From positions 26,282-90,281 of the forward strand of contig NZ_JAIOAB010000026.1 in assembly GCF_019890635.1 (NCBI RefSeq): a DNA stretch of 64,000 bases. The letters are read 5' to 3'. The DNA comes from Streptomyces sennicomposti (lineage in GTDB: Bacteria > Actinomycetota > Actinomycetes > Streptomycetales > Streptomycetaceae). Position 1 is the stretch's first letter. Each line of letters starts with the position of its first letter. Of the stretch, positions 49,468 to 59,299 are shown one piece after another. A program made the position numbers and the translations under genes. The notes below the pieces were generated by a model. That model searched no databases. It was not told the origin of the DNA and worked only from the letters and a program-made list of their open reading frames with translations.

Positions 49468-52103
49468 GCGGAACCTCCGATCAGGGTGAGGAAGGCGTCC
49501 TCCAGGCGGCGGTGCGGGCCGACGGAGGCGACGGGCACGTCGAGCCGCACCAGCTCGGCGACCAGGGCCTGCGGGGTGCCGCCGGGTTCCAGGCGGACCA
49601 GGAGGCCGTCCTCGGTGCGGACCGCGGAGGCGACGCCGGGCAGCGCGGCCACCTTCTCCGCCACGGGCTCCTCGACGGGTGTGGCGGTGCCGACGAGCAG
49701 GGTGTCCCCGGAGCCGATGATGTCGCGCACGGGACCGGCCTGCACCAGCCGGCCGCGGTCCATGACGACGAGGTGGGTGCAGGACTGCTCGACCTCGGCC
49801 AGCAGATGACTGGAGACGATCACGGTGCGGCCGCCGGCCGCGTAGCGGATCATCACCTCGCGCATCTCGCGGATCTGCGGCGGGTCGAGGCCGTTGGTCG
49901 GCTCGTCCAGGATGAGCAGGTCGGGCAGGCCGAGCATGGCCTGGGCGATGGCCAGGCGCTGGCGCATGCCCTGCGAGTAGGTGCGCACGGCGCGGGCGAG
50001 GGCCTCGCCGAGACCGGCGATCTCCAGGGCCTCGTCGAGGTGGGCGTCCTCGGGCGGCCGTCCGGTGGCCCGCCAGTACAGCTCCAGGTTCTCCCGGCCG
50101 GACAGGTGGGGCAGGAAGCCGGCGCCCTCGACGAAGGCGCCGACGCGGGAGAGGACGGGCGCGCCGGGCCGGATGGCGTGGCCGAAGACGCGGATCTCGC
50201 CCTCGTCGGGCCGGATCAGGCCCATGAGCATGCGCAGGGTGGTGGTCTTGCCCGCGCCGTTGGGTCCGAGCAGGCCGAGGACCTGGCCCTGTTCGACGCG
50301 GAAGGACAGGTCGCGGACGGCGTACCGGTCTGTGGACCTGGCGTAGCGCTTGCTCAGGCCGGTGATCTGGAGGGGGACCCCGGCGAGCGCCGGGTCGGGG
50401 GCGGGGGCCGTGGTGCGGCGGCGGGCGGTGAGCAGCAGGGCCGCCGCCACGACCGCGCCGGCGGCGGGCAGCCACCACACCCAGGCGGGCAGCGGGGCCG
50501 CCGCGGTGGTCACGCCGGGCGCGGTCGGCACGGTCAGGGCGCTCTTGAGGGAGACGGTGTAGGTCGCCGGGGTGGCCGGGGAGGCGTAGGCGAGGTCGGT
50601 GGAGGCGAGGACGAGGCGGAGGCGGTGGCCCTTCTGCACCTCGTGGTCGATCGCCGGGAGGGTGAGGGCGACGTCCTTGCCGCTCTTCGCGCCCTCGACG
50701 CGCACCGGGTCGACCAGCTGGGCGGGCAGCACCGGCCGCGCCTCGCCGGGCCCGACGTCGTACAGCTTGGCGAAGAGCACCGCGTCGTCGCTGGTGGAGG
50801 CGACGTGCACGGTGACGGTCGGGGAGCCGGTGACGCGCAGGTCGCCGCTGACCGGGGCCGAGTCGAACCTGGCGTACTGGCCGGGGAAGTCGAGGGAGAC
50901 GCCGACGCCGAGCGCGGAGAGCTGGGTGAGCGAGCCGGCGGCGGAGCCGAGGCCGGGCAGGGAGGAGACGGCGGGCGGGCTGGCGCCGGCCGGGTTCTCG
51001 AAGCGCTGGGCGCGGCCGGTCAGGGCGACGGTGCGCGGGGTGCTCGCGAGGCCCGGGTAGGCGTCGGCGCTCGCGCCGCGCAGCAGGGCCGCGCCGTCGG
51101 TGGAGTCGACGCCTCCGGTGCGGGTGACCCGGAAGGCGGGGCCGGTGTCCGCGGCGCGGTCGCCCTTGAGGTACCGGTCGAACCAGGCCGTCACGCGGCC
51201 CTGGACCCGGTCGCTCTCCAGGTCGCCGCCGTCGTGGCCGCCGGAGATCCAGTCGACGTCGACGGGCGCGCCGTTGGCCTTGATCGCTTTTTGCGCCTGG
51301 TCGGCCTGGTCGAGCGGGAAGAGCGAGTCGGTCTGGCCCTGCACCAGCAGGGTGGGCACCTTGATGCGGTCGGCGACGGCGGCCGGGGAGCGGGCCTCCA
51401 GGAGGGCGCGCGCCTCGGGGTCGGGGCGGCCGGACTCGGCGACGCGCTGGTACATCCGGCACAGCTCGGGTTCGAAGCGGGCGCAGCCGCCGCCGGAGTT
51501 GAGGAAGACGCCGGCCCACAGTTTCTTGAAGACGCCGTTCGGGAAGAGGGCGTCGGCGAGGTTCCAGTAGGTGATGGCGGGGGCGATGGCGTCCACGCGC
51601 GGGTCGTGTCCGGCGGCGAGCAGGGCGATCGCGCCGCCGTAGGAGGCGCCGGCGACGCCCACGCGCGGGTCGCCGGGCTTGTCGAGCCGGACCTGGGGCT
51701 GGCGGGCCAGCCAGTCGATCAGGCGGGAGACGTCGGCGACCTCGCCCTTCGGGTCGTTCAGCCCGATCCTGCCGGTGGACCGGCCGAAGCCGCGCGCCGA
51801 CCAGGTCAGCACCGCGTACCCGTCGCGGGCGAGGTCCTCGGCCTGCTGCCGTACGTCGTCCTTGCTGCCGCCGAAGCCGTGCCCGAGCAGGACGGCGGGG
51901 TGGCGGCCGGAGCCGTCGGGGGTGAAGTACGAGGTGTCCAGGCGCACGCCCGCGCCGGTGGCGATCGTCCGGTCGGCGCGGTGCACGGCGGGCGGGTCGT
52001 CGGAGGCGACCGCCGTCCAGGTGCCGGCCCCGGCGAGCACGACGACGGCGGCCCCGGCGGCGAGCCACCGCCGGGGCCGCGTCAGCAGCCTTCGAAGATC
52101 CAT
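49464..52103 (-). CDS. Fusion: extracellular alpha/beta hydrolase - membrane span - ABC ATPase
   Basis: 879 residues. A signal-anchor helix (~13-34) exports an S15/X-Pro-peptidase-like alpha/beta hydrolase: HGFGGSKDD, nucleophile Ser in GVAGASYGGAIAL, Asp in LLVQGQTDSLF and His in GGHDGGD; a beta-sandwich like that of CocE/S15 enzymes follows. A second helix (WVWWLPAAGAVVAAALLLTA, ~535-555) returns the chain to the cytoplasm, where an ABC ATPase (~575-879) carries GPNGAGKTT, YSQGMRQRLAIAQ and LLILDEPTNGLDP. The topology is self-consistent. It is coupled to an ABC-2 permease, implying that hydrolysis outside and transport work on the same compound. Confidence 0.88.
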   Translation of the reverse strand: MDLRRLLTRPRRWLAAGAAVVVLAGAGTWTAVASDDPPAVHRADRTIATGAGVRLDTSYFTPDGSGRHPAVLLGHGFGGSKDDVRQQAEDLARDGYAVLTWSARGFGRSTGRIGLNDPKGEVADVSRLIDWLARQPQVRLDKPGDPRVGVAGASYGGAIALLAAGHDPRVDAIAPAITYWNLADALFPNGVFKKLWAGVFLNSGGGCARFEPELCRMYQRVAESGRPDPEARALLEARSPAAVADRIKVPTLLVQGQTDSLFPLDQADQAQKAIKANGAPVDVDWISGGHDGGDLESDRVQGRVTAWFDRYLKGDRAADTGPAFRVTRTGGVDSTDGAALLRGASADAYPGLASTPRTVALTGRAQRFENPAGASPPAVSSLPGLGSAAGSLTQLSALGVGVSLDFPGQYARFDSAPVSGDLRVTGSPTVTVHVASTSDDAVLFAKLYDVGPGEARPVLPAQLVDPVRVEGAKSGKDVALTLPAIDHEVQKGHRLRLVLASTDLAYASPATPATYTVSLKSALTVPTAPGVTTAAAPLPAWVWWLPAAGAVVAAALLLTARRRTTAPAPDPALAGVPLQITGLSKRYARSTDRYAVRDLSFRVEQGQVLGLLGPNGAGKTTTLRMLMGLIRPDEGEIRVFGHAIRPGAPVLSRVGAFVEGAGFLPHLSGRENLELYWRATGRPPEDAHLDEALEIAGLGEALARAVRTYSQGMRQRLAIAQAMLGLPDLLILDEPTNGLDPPQIREMREVMIRYAAGGRTVIVSSHLLAEVEQSCTHLVVMDRGRLVQAGPVRDIIGSGDTLLVGTATPVEEPVAEKVAALPGVASAVRTEDGLLVRLEPGGTPQALVAELVRLDVPVASVGPHRRLEDAFLTLIGGSA

Positions 52104-52275
52104 GCCTCAACGGTACGGGCCGCCGCCGACAACCGATGCAGCCGCGGGGCCGACCCGCGTCCCCTCCTGCGGGAGTACGGCCGCCGGGCGGCGTACCGCG
52201 CCCGTGGTAGCAGGGGCGGCGACGGCGGGCCGGACGGGGCGGCGGGCCGGGCGGGGCGGCGGGCCGGGCGGGCGC

Positions 52276-52310
52276 GGCGAAGGCCCCCACGCGGTGTGGG
52301 GGCCTTCGCC
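52276..52310. terminator. Terminator of the APC permease gene
   Basis: Perfect 15-bp stem (GGCGAAGGCCCCCAC and complement), 5-base loop, 36 bases past the minus-strand permease stop. Confidence 0.88.
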
Positions 52311-52345
52311 GGGCAGGGCGGTCCGGCTTCGGAGGAGTCGCCGGG

Positions 52346-53764
52346 TTACGCCTGCTCGTCCACGGGGATGGAGACCAGCCAGCGCGTGTCGCGGCGCGGG
52401 CGGAGGTAGAAGGCCCAGTAGAGGGTGGCGACGGCGGTGATGCCGCCGGTCCACAGCAGGTAGCCGACCTCCTGCTGGGTGAGGACGTACACCAGGACCA
52501 CGATCAGCAGGACCGGCACGGCCGGCCACAGCGGCATGCGCCAGGCGGCGGTGTGCTTGTGGTCGCCGCGGCGGCACAGCAGGGCGGCGACCGCGACCAG
52601 GATGTACATGCCGGTCACCGAGACGCCGGTGACGCCGTAGAGCGTGTCCAGGTTGACGAAGCAGAGGGCGGCGCCGGGGACGCCGACCGCGAGGGTGGCC
52701 ACCCACGGGGAGCCGAACCGGCCGAGCTTGGAGAAGACGTTGTTGACGGGGGCGGGCCAGGCCTTGTCGCGGGCGGAGGCGAACAGCACGCGGGAGTTCT
52801 GGATGACCATGACGATGCCGGCGTTGATGATGGCCAGGGCCACGCAGAGGCTGACGAAGGTGCCGACCGCGGAGTTGGACCAGGCGGTCACCATCGAGCT
52901 GAGGTCGCCGCTGGTCAGCTCCTTCAGGTCGGAGGCGCCCATGGTGATGGCGACGACCGGCACGAGGATGATCACGGAGGAGATGGCGAGGGTGGCCAGC
53001 ACCGTGCGGGCGACGTTGCGGCGCGGGTTCTCCAGTTCCTCGGAGAGGTAGACCGCGGTCGAGAAGCCCTGGGTGGCGAAGAGGGCGATGGCGAGCCCGG
53101 AGATGACGAGCATCGCGGTGACCGGGTCGGTGTGCCCGGCGGAGTCGGCGACCTGCATCGAGACGAGGCTGCCGACGCCGCGCTGGCTGTGAGCGAAGCC
53201 CAGCATGGCGACCACGCCGGCCGCGATGACCTCCAGGACCAGGAAGATGCCGGTGATCCAGGCGTTGGCGCGCAGGTCCAGCAGACCGGCGAGGGTGGCC
53301 AGGAGCATCACTCCCGCGCCGGTCATCGCCGGGTCGAGGTGGACGATCGGCGCGAGGTAGTCGGCCGTGCCCATCGCGATCACCGGGGGCACGATCATGA
53401 CGACCAGCAGGGAGAGCACGAAGACCAGCCAGCCCGCCAGCCGCCCGGCCATCGTGGAGACCATGGCGTACTCGCCGCCCGCGCTGGGGATGAGGGTGCC
53501 CAGCTCCGAGTAGCAGAACGCCACGGCGATACAGAGCAGCGAGCCGATGGCGATGGTGAGGGCGGTCGCGGTGCCGAGGCTGCCGAACAGATCGGGCACC
53601 ACCACGAAGAGCGTGGAGGCGGGCGTCACGCACGAGAGCGTGAGGAGCGTGCCGCCGACGACCCCGATGGAGCGCTTGAGCTGCCTGGGGTGGTCCGTGG
53701 TCCCCGTGGGACTGCCGGTCGCCTCAGCGACGGCGTTCTCGACAGGGCGGAGCGTGTCGGTCAT
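52346..53764 (-). CDS. APC-family amino acid permease
   Basis: 472 residues, ATG start. About twelve membrane helices; the first carries SIGVVGGTLLTLSCVTPAST and is followed by GTLIPSAGGEYAMVSTMAGR, the unwound-helix and consensus loop region of amino acid/polyamine permeases; ATQGFSTAVYLSEELENPRR is the usual helix 6 region. Imports an amino acid or amine by cation symport; substrate not decidable. Monocistronic. Possibly linked in metabolism to the adjacent valine/thymine degradation gene mmsA. Confidence 0.88.
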   Translation of the reverse strand: MTDTLRPVENAVAEATGSPTGTTDHPRQLKRSIGVVGGTLLTLSCVTPASTLFVVVPDLFGSLGTATALTIAIGSLLCIAVAFCYSELGTLIPSAGGEYAMVSTMAGRLAGWLVFVLSLLVVMIVPPVIAMGTADYLAPIVHLDPAMTGAGVMLLATLAGLLDLRANAWITGIFLVLEVIAAGVVAMLGFAHSQRGVGSLVSMQVADSAGHTDPVTAMLVISGLAIALFATQGFSTAVYLSEELENPRRNVARTVLATLAISSVIILVPVVAITMGASDLKELTSGDLSSMVTAWSNSAVGTFVSLCVALAIINAGIVMVIQNSRVLFASARDKAWPAPVNNVFSKLGRFGSPWVATLAVGVPGAALCFVNLDTLYGVTGVSVTGMYILVAVAALLCRRGDHKHTAAWRMPLWPAVPVLLIVVLVYVLTQQEVGYLLWTGGITAVATLYWAFYLRPRRDTRWLVSIPVDEQA

Positions 53765-54094
53765 ACGGCGGTTCCGATCGACTCGTGCAACAGGTGATGG
53801 GGGCTCGGGAGCGCTATCGCCTCCGGCGGCTTCGCTCGTACGGTCGTCGTCTTTTCGTCCGCTCCCGGCGCCAGCATGGAACCCCGACGAAAACCGTCAC
53901 GTCAATGGCTGTTTACCTTCGGAATCCGCAGCTGCAACCTGCGGGGTGTGGTCTCGTTTTCGCAGGCTTCGAGGCCGCGCCAGGGCATTCATCAAGCCCC
54001 ATTGAAGTGTGACCTTGCTTTCGAAGGTGAACCGATGTTCACGCCTCCGCCATCCGTTTCATCCCCTACGCACGGGAATCGCAGGCGGGCGCGC

Positions 54095-54127
54095 AAAAAA
54101 AGTTGCGACCGTCCGGATAACGGACGG
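54095..54127 (-). terminator. Intrinsic-type terminator or leader attenuator
   Basis: On the minus strand CCGTCCG-TTATC-CGGACGG (54127-54109) is followed after seven bases by seven T (54101-54095). T tracts are rare in this genome. It lies in the permease leader side and 250 bases past the mmsA stop, so it either stops mmsA read-through or attenuates permease transcription. Confidence 0.55.
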
Positions 54128-54226
54128 CCGTGGCGGAAGACGGCGTCACCCTCGGCTACCGCGGGTAAACCCGCGGCGACGGCGACCATCACCGCCAGGG
54201 CGTGACCGCGAGGGCGAGGGGCGAAG

Positions 54227-54289
54227 GCGACGGGCGACGGGCGACGGGCGACGGGCGACGGGCGACGGGCGACGGGCGACGGGCGACGG
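54227..54289. repeat. Nine perfect copies of a 7-bp repeat
   Basis: GCGACGG is repeated nine times without a mismatch. It is intergenic, between the APC permease promoter region and the mmsA terminator. Seven is not a multiple of three, consistent with its non-coding position. Confidence 0.95.
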
Positions 54290-54317
54290 TACGGCCGGGA
54301 CCGCGGCACGCGCGCGT

Positions 54318-54350
54318 GTGCCCCGCGCCGACGGTCGTCGGGCGGGGCAC
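54318..54350. terminator. Hairpin after mmsA
   Basis: Arms GTGCCCCGC and GCGGGGCAC pair perfectly, with a partly paired inner part (CCGAC/GTCGG). It begins 26 bases after the minus-strand mmsA stop. Confidence 0.65.
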
Positions 54351-54375
54351 ACGGGCCGTGCCGGGTGCGGGGACG

Positions 54376-55878
<1,503 letters not shown>

Positions 55879-56734
55879 GCCCGGTAACTCCTTCACAGAT
55901 GGCGGCGACGGGTCGAGACGTGCCGTTCGTGCAGCTCACGTGCCCGGATCGCGACCTCCTGGACCACGACCCCGGTCACGTATCCATCCCACCAGGACCG
56001 TGCGGCGGGCGCGCCCGACACTGTGTCTGCGGTTTCGGCGTCGCTGTAGACACATGAGGGAGTGTCCGCCGGGGGGCGATGCGGGGGCGGGAGGGGGCGT
56101 GCGCGTGTCGGGGGCGTGCGGGGGGCGCGGGGTCGGGGCGCGGTGAGCCGGGCGTACGCGGGGGGCGGGTGCGGCGGCGCCGGTGGGACGGGGGCTCGCG
56201 GTGGGGCGGGTGCGCCGGGCGGGGCGGGTGCGGCGGCGCCGGTAGGACCGGGCTCGCGGTGGGGCGGGTGCGGGACCTCCGGCGCGGGGCCGTAGCGGGC
56301 GGGGAGTCGGCGCTCGCACTTCGCTCCTGCCAGGGCGAAGCGGCCTCCCACGCCGGAGGCGATCGGTGGCCGGGCGGCGCCGAGCGCCTTGGTGCGTCGG
56401 CTCAACGTGCGCTCACCGCCCGGGGTTTGGAACTCCGCGTGCTCCGTGCGTCATGTACCTGCACCGTACAACCGCCCGCTCGCCGACGGCGTGCTCCACT
56501 CGCCGATGCGGGCGGCGAACGTATGTATGTGTGGCTCTCCCGGTTCTAGTGCGGGCGCGTCGGCCCTGTCAATGGATTGTCCGGACATTCGGACGACCGA
56601 GGCTCCGGTGACACCGTTACGCAACTCTCCTGTCACAGATGTCTCAGTTGTGCGGCCTCCGCGTCACACCCGCGCGACGGACCATGCCACCGCCCGGACC
56701 GGTTCGTTCGCCGGGCACTGGGAGGTACACGCAC
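55879..56734. other. Long intergenic region upstream of mmsA
   Basis: About 855 bases without a supported gene. 56060-56290 is extremely G-rich on the plus strand and contains a ~59-base tandem duplication (56165-56223 and 56224-56280, sharing GCGGGTGCGGCGGCGCCGGT). Open frames here are low-complexity. Around 56440-56650 the GC drops and a 10-base palindrome TGTCCGGACA (56578-56587) could belong to the promoter of the small HTH gene. Confidence 0.55.
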
Positions 56735-56935
56735 ATGACCGACCGAAGGCTCTGGTCGTACAAGGAGATCGCCGCGCACATCCGGGTCCAGCCGGACACC
56801 GTGCGGTCGTACCGCAAGCACGGGCTGCTGCCGCCGCCGGACCATGTGGAGGGCGGTCGCCCCTACTGGTACGCCGACACCGTCCGCGCCTGGGTCGCCG
56901 CGCGGCCCGGCAACCGGGGACGGAGAGGCGGGTGA
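56735..56935 (+). CDS. Small helix-turn-helix (MerR/AlpA-like) protein
   Basis: 66 residues, ATG with GGGAGG ahead. Almost the whole protein is one winged-HTH unit: LWSYKEIAAHIRVQPDTVRS YRKHGLLPPPDHVEGGRPYW, then a short helix DTVRAWVAARPG. This is the pattern of MerR-like or excisionase-like DNA-binding domains without an effector domain. No integrase is present, so it is more likely a chromosomal regulator. It converges on the alcohol dehydrogenase gene. Confidence 0.8.
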   Translation: MTDRRLWSYKEIAAHIRVQPDTVRSYRKHGLLPPPDHVEGGRPYWYADTVRAWVAARPGNRGRRGG

Positions 56936-56960
56936 GGGTGCGGCGAGTCCGGTACGGCGA

Positions 56961-58154
56961 TCAGCTCCACGGCTCGACGACGGTGACCCCGGCGCCGGGC
57001 GCCCTGCCCATCGCCGCGAGCGCGTCGGGCGCCGCCGCCAGCGGGGCGGTGGAGGTCACCAGCAGGTCGGGGCGCAGGGCGCCCGCCGCGACCAGGCGCA
57101 GCAGCTCCGGGTAGGCGTGCGCGGCCATGCCGTGGCTGCCGAGGATCTCCAGCTCCAGGGCGATGGCGCGGGCCATCGGTACCGGCGTCGTACCGGTCGC
57201 GGAGGGCAGCAGGCCGACCTGGACGTGCCGGCCGCGGCGGCGCAGGCCGTTCACGGAGGCGGCGCAGGTGGCGGGCGAGCCGAGCGCGTCCAGGGAGAGG
57301 TGGGCGCCACCGCCGGTCGCCTCGCGGACCGCCGCGGCGGTGTCGGGGGCTGGGGGAGCTGGGGTGGTGGGGACTGGGGCGGTGGGGGCTTGGGTCGTGG
57401 GGTCCGGTGCTGCGGTGTCCGAGGCCGTGGGGTCCGGTGCCGCGGGGGCTGCGGTCGTGGGGGCCGGGGCCGTGGGGGCCGGGGCCGTGGGGTCCGGTGT
57501 CGCCGACGCGTCGATGCACCGGGTCGCGCCGAAGCGTTCGGCCAGCTCCAGCGCCTTCGGCGACACGTCCACCGCGACGACCCGCGCGCCGGCGGCCGCC
57601 GCGATCATCACCGCGGACAGGCCGACGCCGCCGCAGCCGTGCACGGCGACCCACTCGCCGGCCGCGACCCTGCCCTGCTGGACCACCGCGCGGTAGGCGG
57701 TGGCGAACCGGCAGCCGAGGGAGGCGGCGGTCGCGAAGGAGAGGTCGGCGGGGACGGCGACGAGGTTGACGTCGGCGTGGTCGAGCGCGACGTACTGGGC
57801 GAAGGAGCCCCAGTGCGTGAAGCCGGGCTGGGTCTGCCGTTCGCACACCTGCTGGTCGCCGGCCGCGCACGCCGGGCAGGCGCCGCAGGCGCAGACGAAC
57901 GGTGCGGTGACGCGGTCGCCGGGGCGCCAGCGGGTGACTCGGGGGCCGACCTCTTCCACGACGCCGGCGAGTTCGTGGCCGGGGACGTGCGGGAGGGTGA
58001 CGTCCGGGTCATGGCCCTGCCAGGCGTGCCAGTCGCTGCGGCACAGGCCGGTCGCCTCGACGCGGACGACCACGCCGTGGTCGGCGGGGTGGGGGCGCGG
58101 TACGTCGCGCACCTCGGCCGGTTCTCCGAACCGCTCGAACACCACCGCGCGCAT
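56961..58154 (-). CDS. Zinc-dependent alcohol dehydrogenase with repeat insert
   Basis: 397 residues from ATG 58154 with GAGGTGG ahead (GTG 58163 is possible). Medium-chain dehydrogenase: catalytic zinc Cys in GLCRSDWH, His/Glu in PGHELAGVVEEVGP, structural zinc Cys in CACGACPACAAGDQQVC, and the cofactor motif GCGGVGLSAVMIA. A Pro/Ala/Thr repeat of ~55 residues (about 218-272; PAPTAPAPTTAAPAAPDPTA and similar) interrupts the Rossmann domain just after GATRCIDASA, where related enzymes have a short loop. The fold may tolerate it as a surface loop. Substrate unknown. Confidence 0.85.
   Translation of the reverse strand: MRAVVFERFGEPAEVRDVPRPHPADHGVVVRVEATGLCRSDWHAWQGHDPDVTLPHVPGHELAGVVEEVGPRVTRWRPGDRVTAPFVCACGACPACAAGDQQVCERQTQPGFTHWGSFAQYVALDHADVNLVAVPADLSFATAASLGCRFATAYRAVVQQGRVAAGEWVAVHGCGGVGLSAVMIAAAAGARVVAVDVSPKALELAERFGATRCIDASATPDPTAPAPTAPAPTTAAPAAPDPTASDTAAPDPTTQAPTAPVPTTPAPPAPDTAAAVREATGGGAHLSLDALGSPATCAASVNGLRRRGRHVQVGLLPSATGTTPVPMARAIALELEILGSHGMAAHAYPELLRLVAAGALRPDLLVTSTAPLAAAPDALAAMGRAPGAGVTVVEPWS
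57340..57510. repeat. Minisatellite inside the dehydrogenase gene
   Basis: Diverged units of about 18-24 bases with cores GTGGGGGCCGGGGCC and GTGGGGTCCGGTG encode APTAPAPT and DPTASDTAAPD motifs on the minus strand. In-frame expansion within the cofactor-binding domain. Confidence 0.85.
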
Positions 58155-58239
58155 GGCCGCCACCTCGGCTTTCCGTCGTGCCGTCGCTCCCCCGGGGTTC
58201 GGGGGGCGTCTTCCGGGAGGGAACGCTAGCGCGACGGCC

Positions 58240-58610
58240 GGCCAGGGGTTTCGCCCCCGCCGCCCCTACCCATTCCCATCCCCCAGGGGCTCCGCCCCCG
58301 GACCCCCGTGATCGGCCTGAACGGCCTCGTCCTCAAACGCCGGACGGGCTGCCGGTGGCGGCCTCCGGCCCGGGCACTGGGGGGCTGGCAGGCGGGGTGG
58401 GCGGGCAAAGACTCCGCCCCCAGACCTCCGCCATCGGCCTGGACGGCCTCCCCCTCGAACGCCGGACAGGCTGCCGGTGGCGGCCCCCGGCCCGGGCACT
58501 GGGGGGCCGGCAGGCGGGGTGGGCGGGCGGAAGCTGCGGCCTCCGGCCCCGCCATCGGCCTGGACGGCCTCGTCCTCAAGCGCCGGACGGGCTGCTGATC
58601 GCGGCCTTCA
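58240..58610. repeat. Three-copy ~120-bp tandem repeat
   Basis: The block ATCGGCCTGRACGGCCT...CGCCGGACRGGCTG starts at 58311, 58434 and 58554; CCCGGGCACTGGGGGG with GCAGGCGGGGTGGGCGGG recurs near 58371 and 58491. The leading GGGGCTCCGCCCCCGGACCCC is an element seen at many Streptomyces gene ends. The whole ~780-base gap between the dehydrogenase and copZ otherwise holds only the copper-responsive promoter. Confidence 0.85.
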
Positions 58611-58856
58611 GTCTCAGGTGCCGAGTGGCTGTCGGTGGCGGACTCCGTTCCGGCGGCGGCCCCAGGCGACGGTCCGGCTTCGTACTCGTGTGCGGTCCCG
58701 GTATGCCGCAGGCGGGTCTTCTCGGGGTGGGGTGTGCCCCGTGCGACGCTGCTCGCGCCACCGCGGGGTGGCCGGACACTGCCGGGAAGGTGCCGGGGCA
58801 CCGTTCCCCCGGCGCCTTCCCCTCCGCCCCGCGCCCACCCTCCGCTTCTTTGCCTG

Positions 58857-58876
58857 ATACCCCCTAGGGGTATAGT
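58857..58876 (+). promoter_or_regulatory. CsoR-type copper operator and promoter of copZ
   Basis: ATACCCC-CTA-GGGGTAT (58857-58873), a perfect inverted repeat matching the G-tract operators of the copper repressor CsoR. A -10-like TATAGT overlaps its right end (58871-58876), so a bound repressor would block RNA polymerase and copper would relieve it. The csoR gene itself is not in this window. Confidence 0.85.
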
Positions 58877-58937
58877 CTGGGTGATGTGAGCCCCCGTGGG
58901 CCACGTCGACCCCACACGTCACGACGAGGAGAGCGTT

Positions 58938-59177
58938 ATGACCGCCCAGACCGAGACCCCGGAGACCGTCACCACCGTCTACAAGGTGAGCGGCATGAGC
59001 TGTGGACACTGCGAGGGCTCCGTCTCCGCGGAGATCTCCGAGCTGCCCGGCGTCAGCTCGGTGAAGGCCGTCGCCTCCACCGGCGAGGTCACCGTCGTCT
59101 CCGCCGCCCCGCTCGAGGACGAGGCGGTGCGCGCGGCCGTGGACGAGGCCGGCTTCGAGCTGGTCGGCCGCGCCTGA
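58938..59177 (+). CDS. copZ: Copper chaperone CopZ
   Basis: 79 residues, ATG with GAGGAG ahead. A single heavy-metal-associated domain with VSGMSCGHCEGSVSAEISEL; the two Cys of CGHC bind Cu(I). It delivers copper to the ATPase encoded 122 bases downstream. Behind a CsoR operator, so likely copper-induced. Confidence 0.95.
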   Translation: MTAQTETPETVTTVYKVSGMSCGHCEGSVSAEISELPGVSSVKAVASTGEVTVVSAAPLEDEAVRAAVDEAGFELVGRA

Positions 59178-59234
59178 GGCGCGGCGCGCCCCGGGCGGCC
59201 CGCACCGCGCCCCGGCCAAGAGGCACCTCTCGAC

Positions 59235-59289
59235 ACCGGGCCGTATCGACCAGCTGATACTGGCTCCGTACGGCCCGGTCCGTCATCTG
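59235..59289 (+). other. Stem-loop between copZ and copA
   Basis: ACCGGGCCGTA and TACGGCCCGGT pair perfectly (11 bp) around a 33-base loop with inner CCAG/CTGG pairing, starting 57 bases past the copZ stop and ending 10 bases before the copA start. It may protect copZ mRNA or adjust the copZ:copA ratio. Confidence 0.6.
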
Positions 59290-59299
59290 GAGTACGGAC

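Larger units (their letters stand above)
53765..54375. other. Intergenic region with hairpins and heptamer repeat
   Basis: About 610 bases without a convincing gene. The left half is lower in GC than the genome and should hold the permease promoter. It contains a hairpin with a T tract on the minus strand, a heptanucleotide repeat and a hairpin after mmsA, listed separately. Confidence 0.6.

Noticed and set aside
53765..54226. Riboswitch in the APC permease leader
   Set aside because: No conserved lysine, glycine, SAM or other aptamer core could be recognised by eye; only a hairpin with a T tract is present.
54227..54289. CRISPR array
   Set aside because: The array has 7-base units with no spacers, and no cas gene is present. 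Other arrays in the window are also direct minisatellites.
55893..56405. A 170-codon minus-strand frame upstream of mmsA
   Set aside because: Its sequence is a Pro/Arg low-complexity translation of a G-rich duplicated stretch, without conserved features.
56735..56935. Prophage excisionase
   Set aside because: The AlpA-like fold fits, but no phage or integrase genes are nearby and the flanks are core metabolism.
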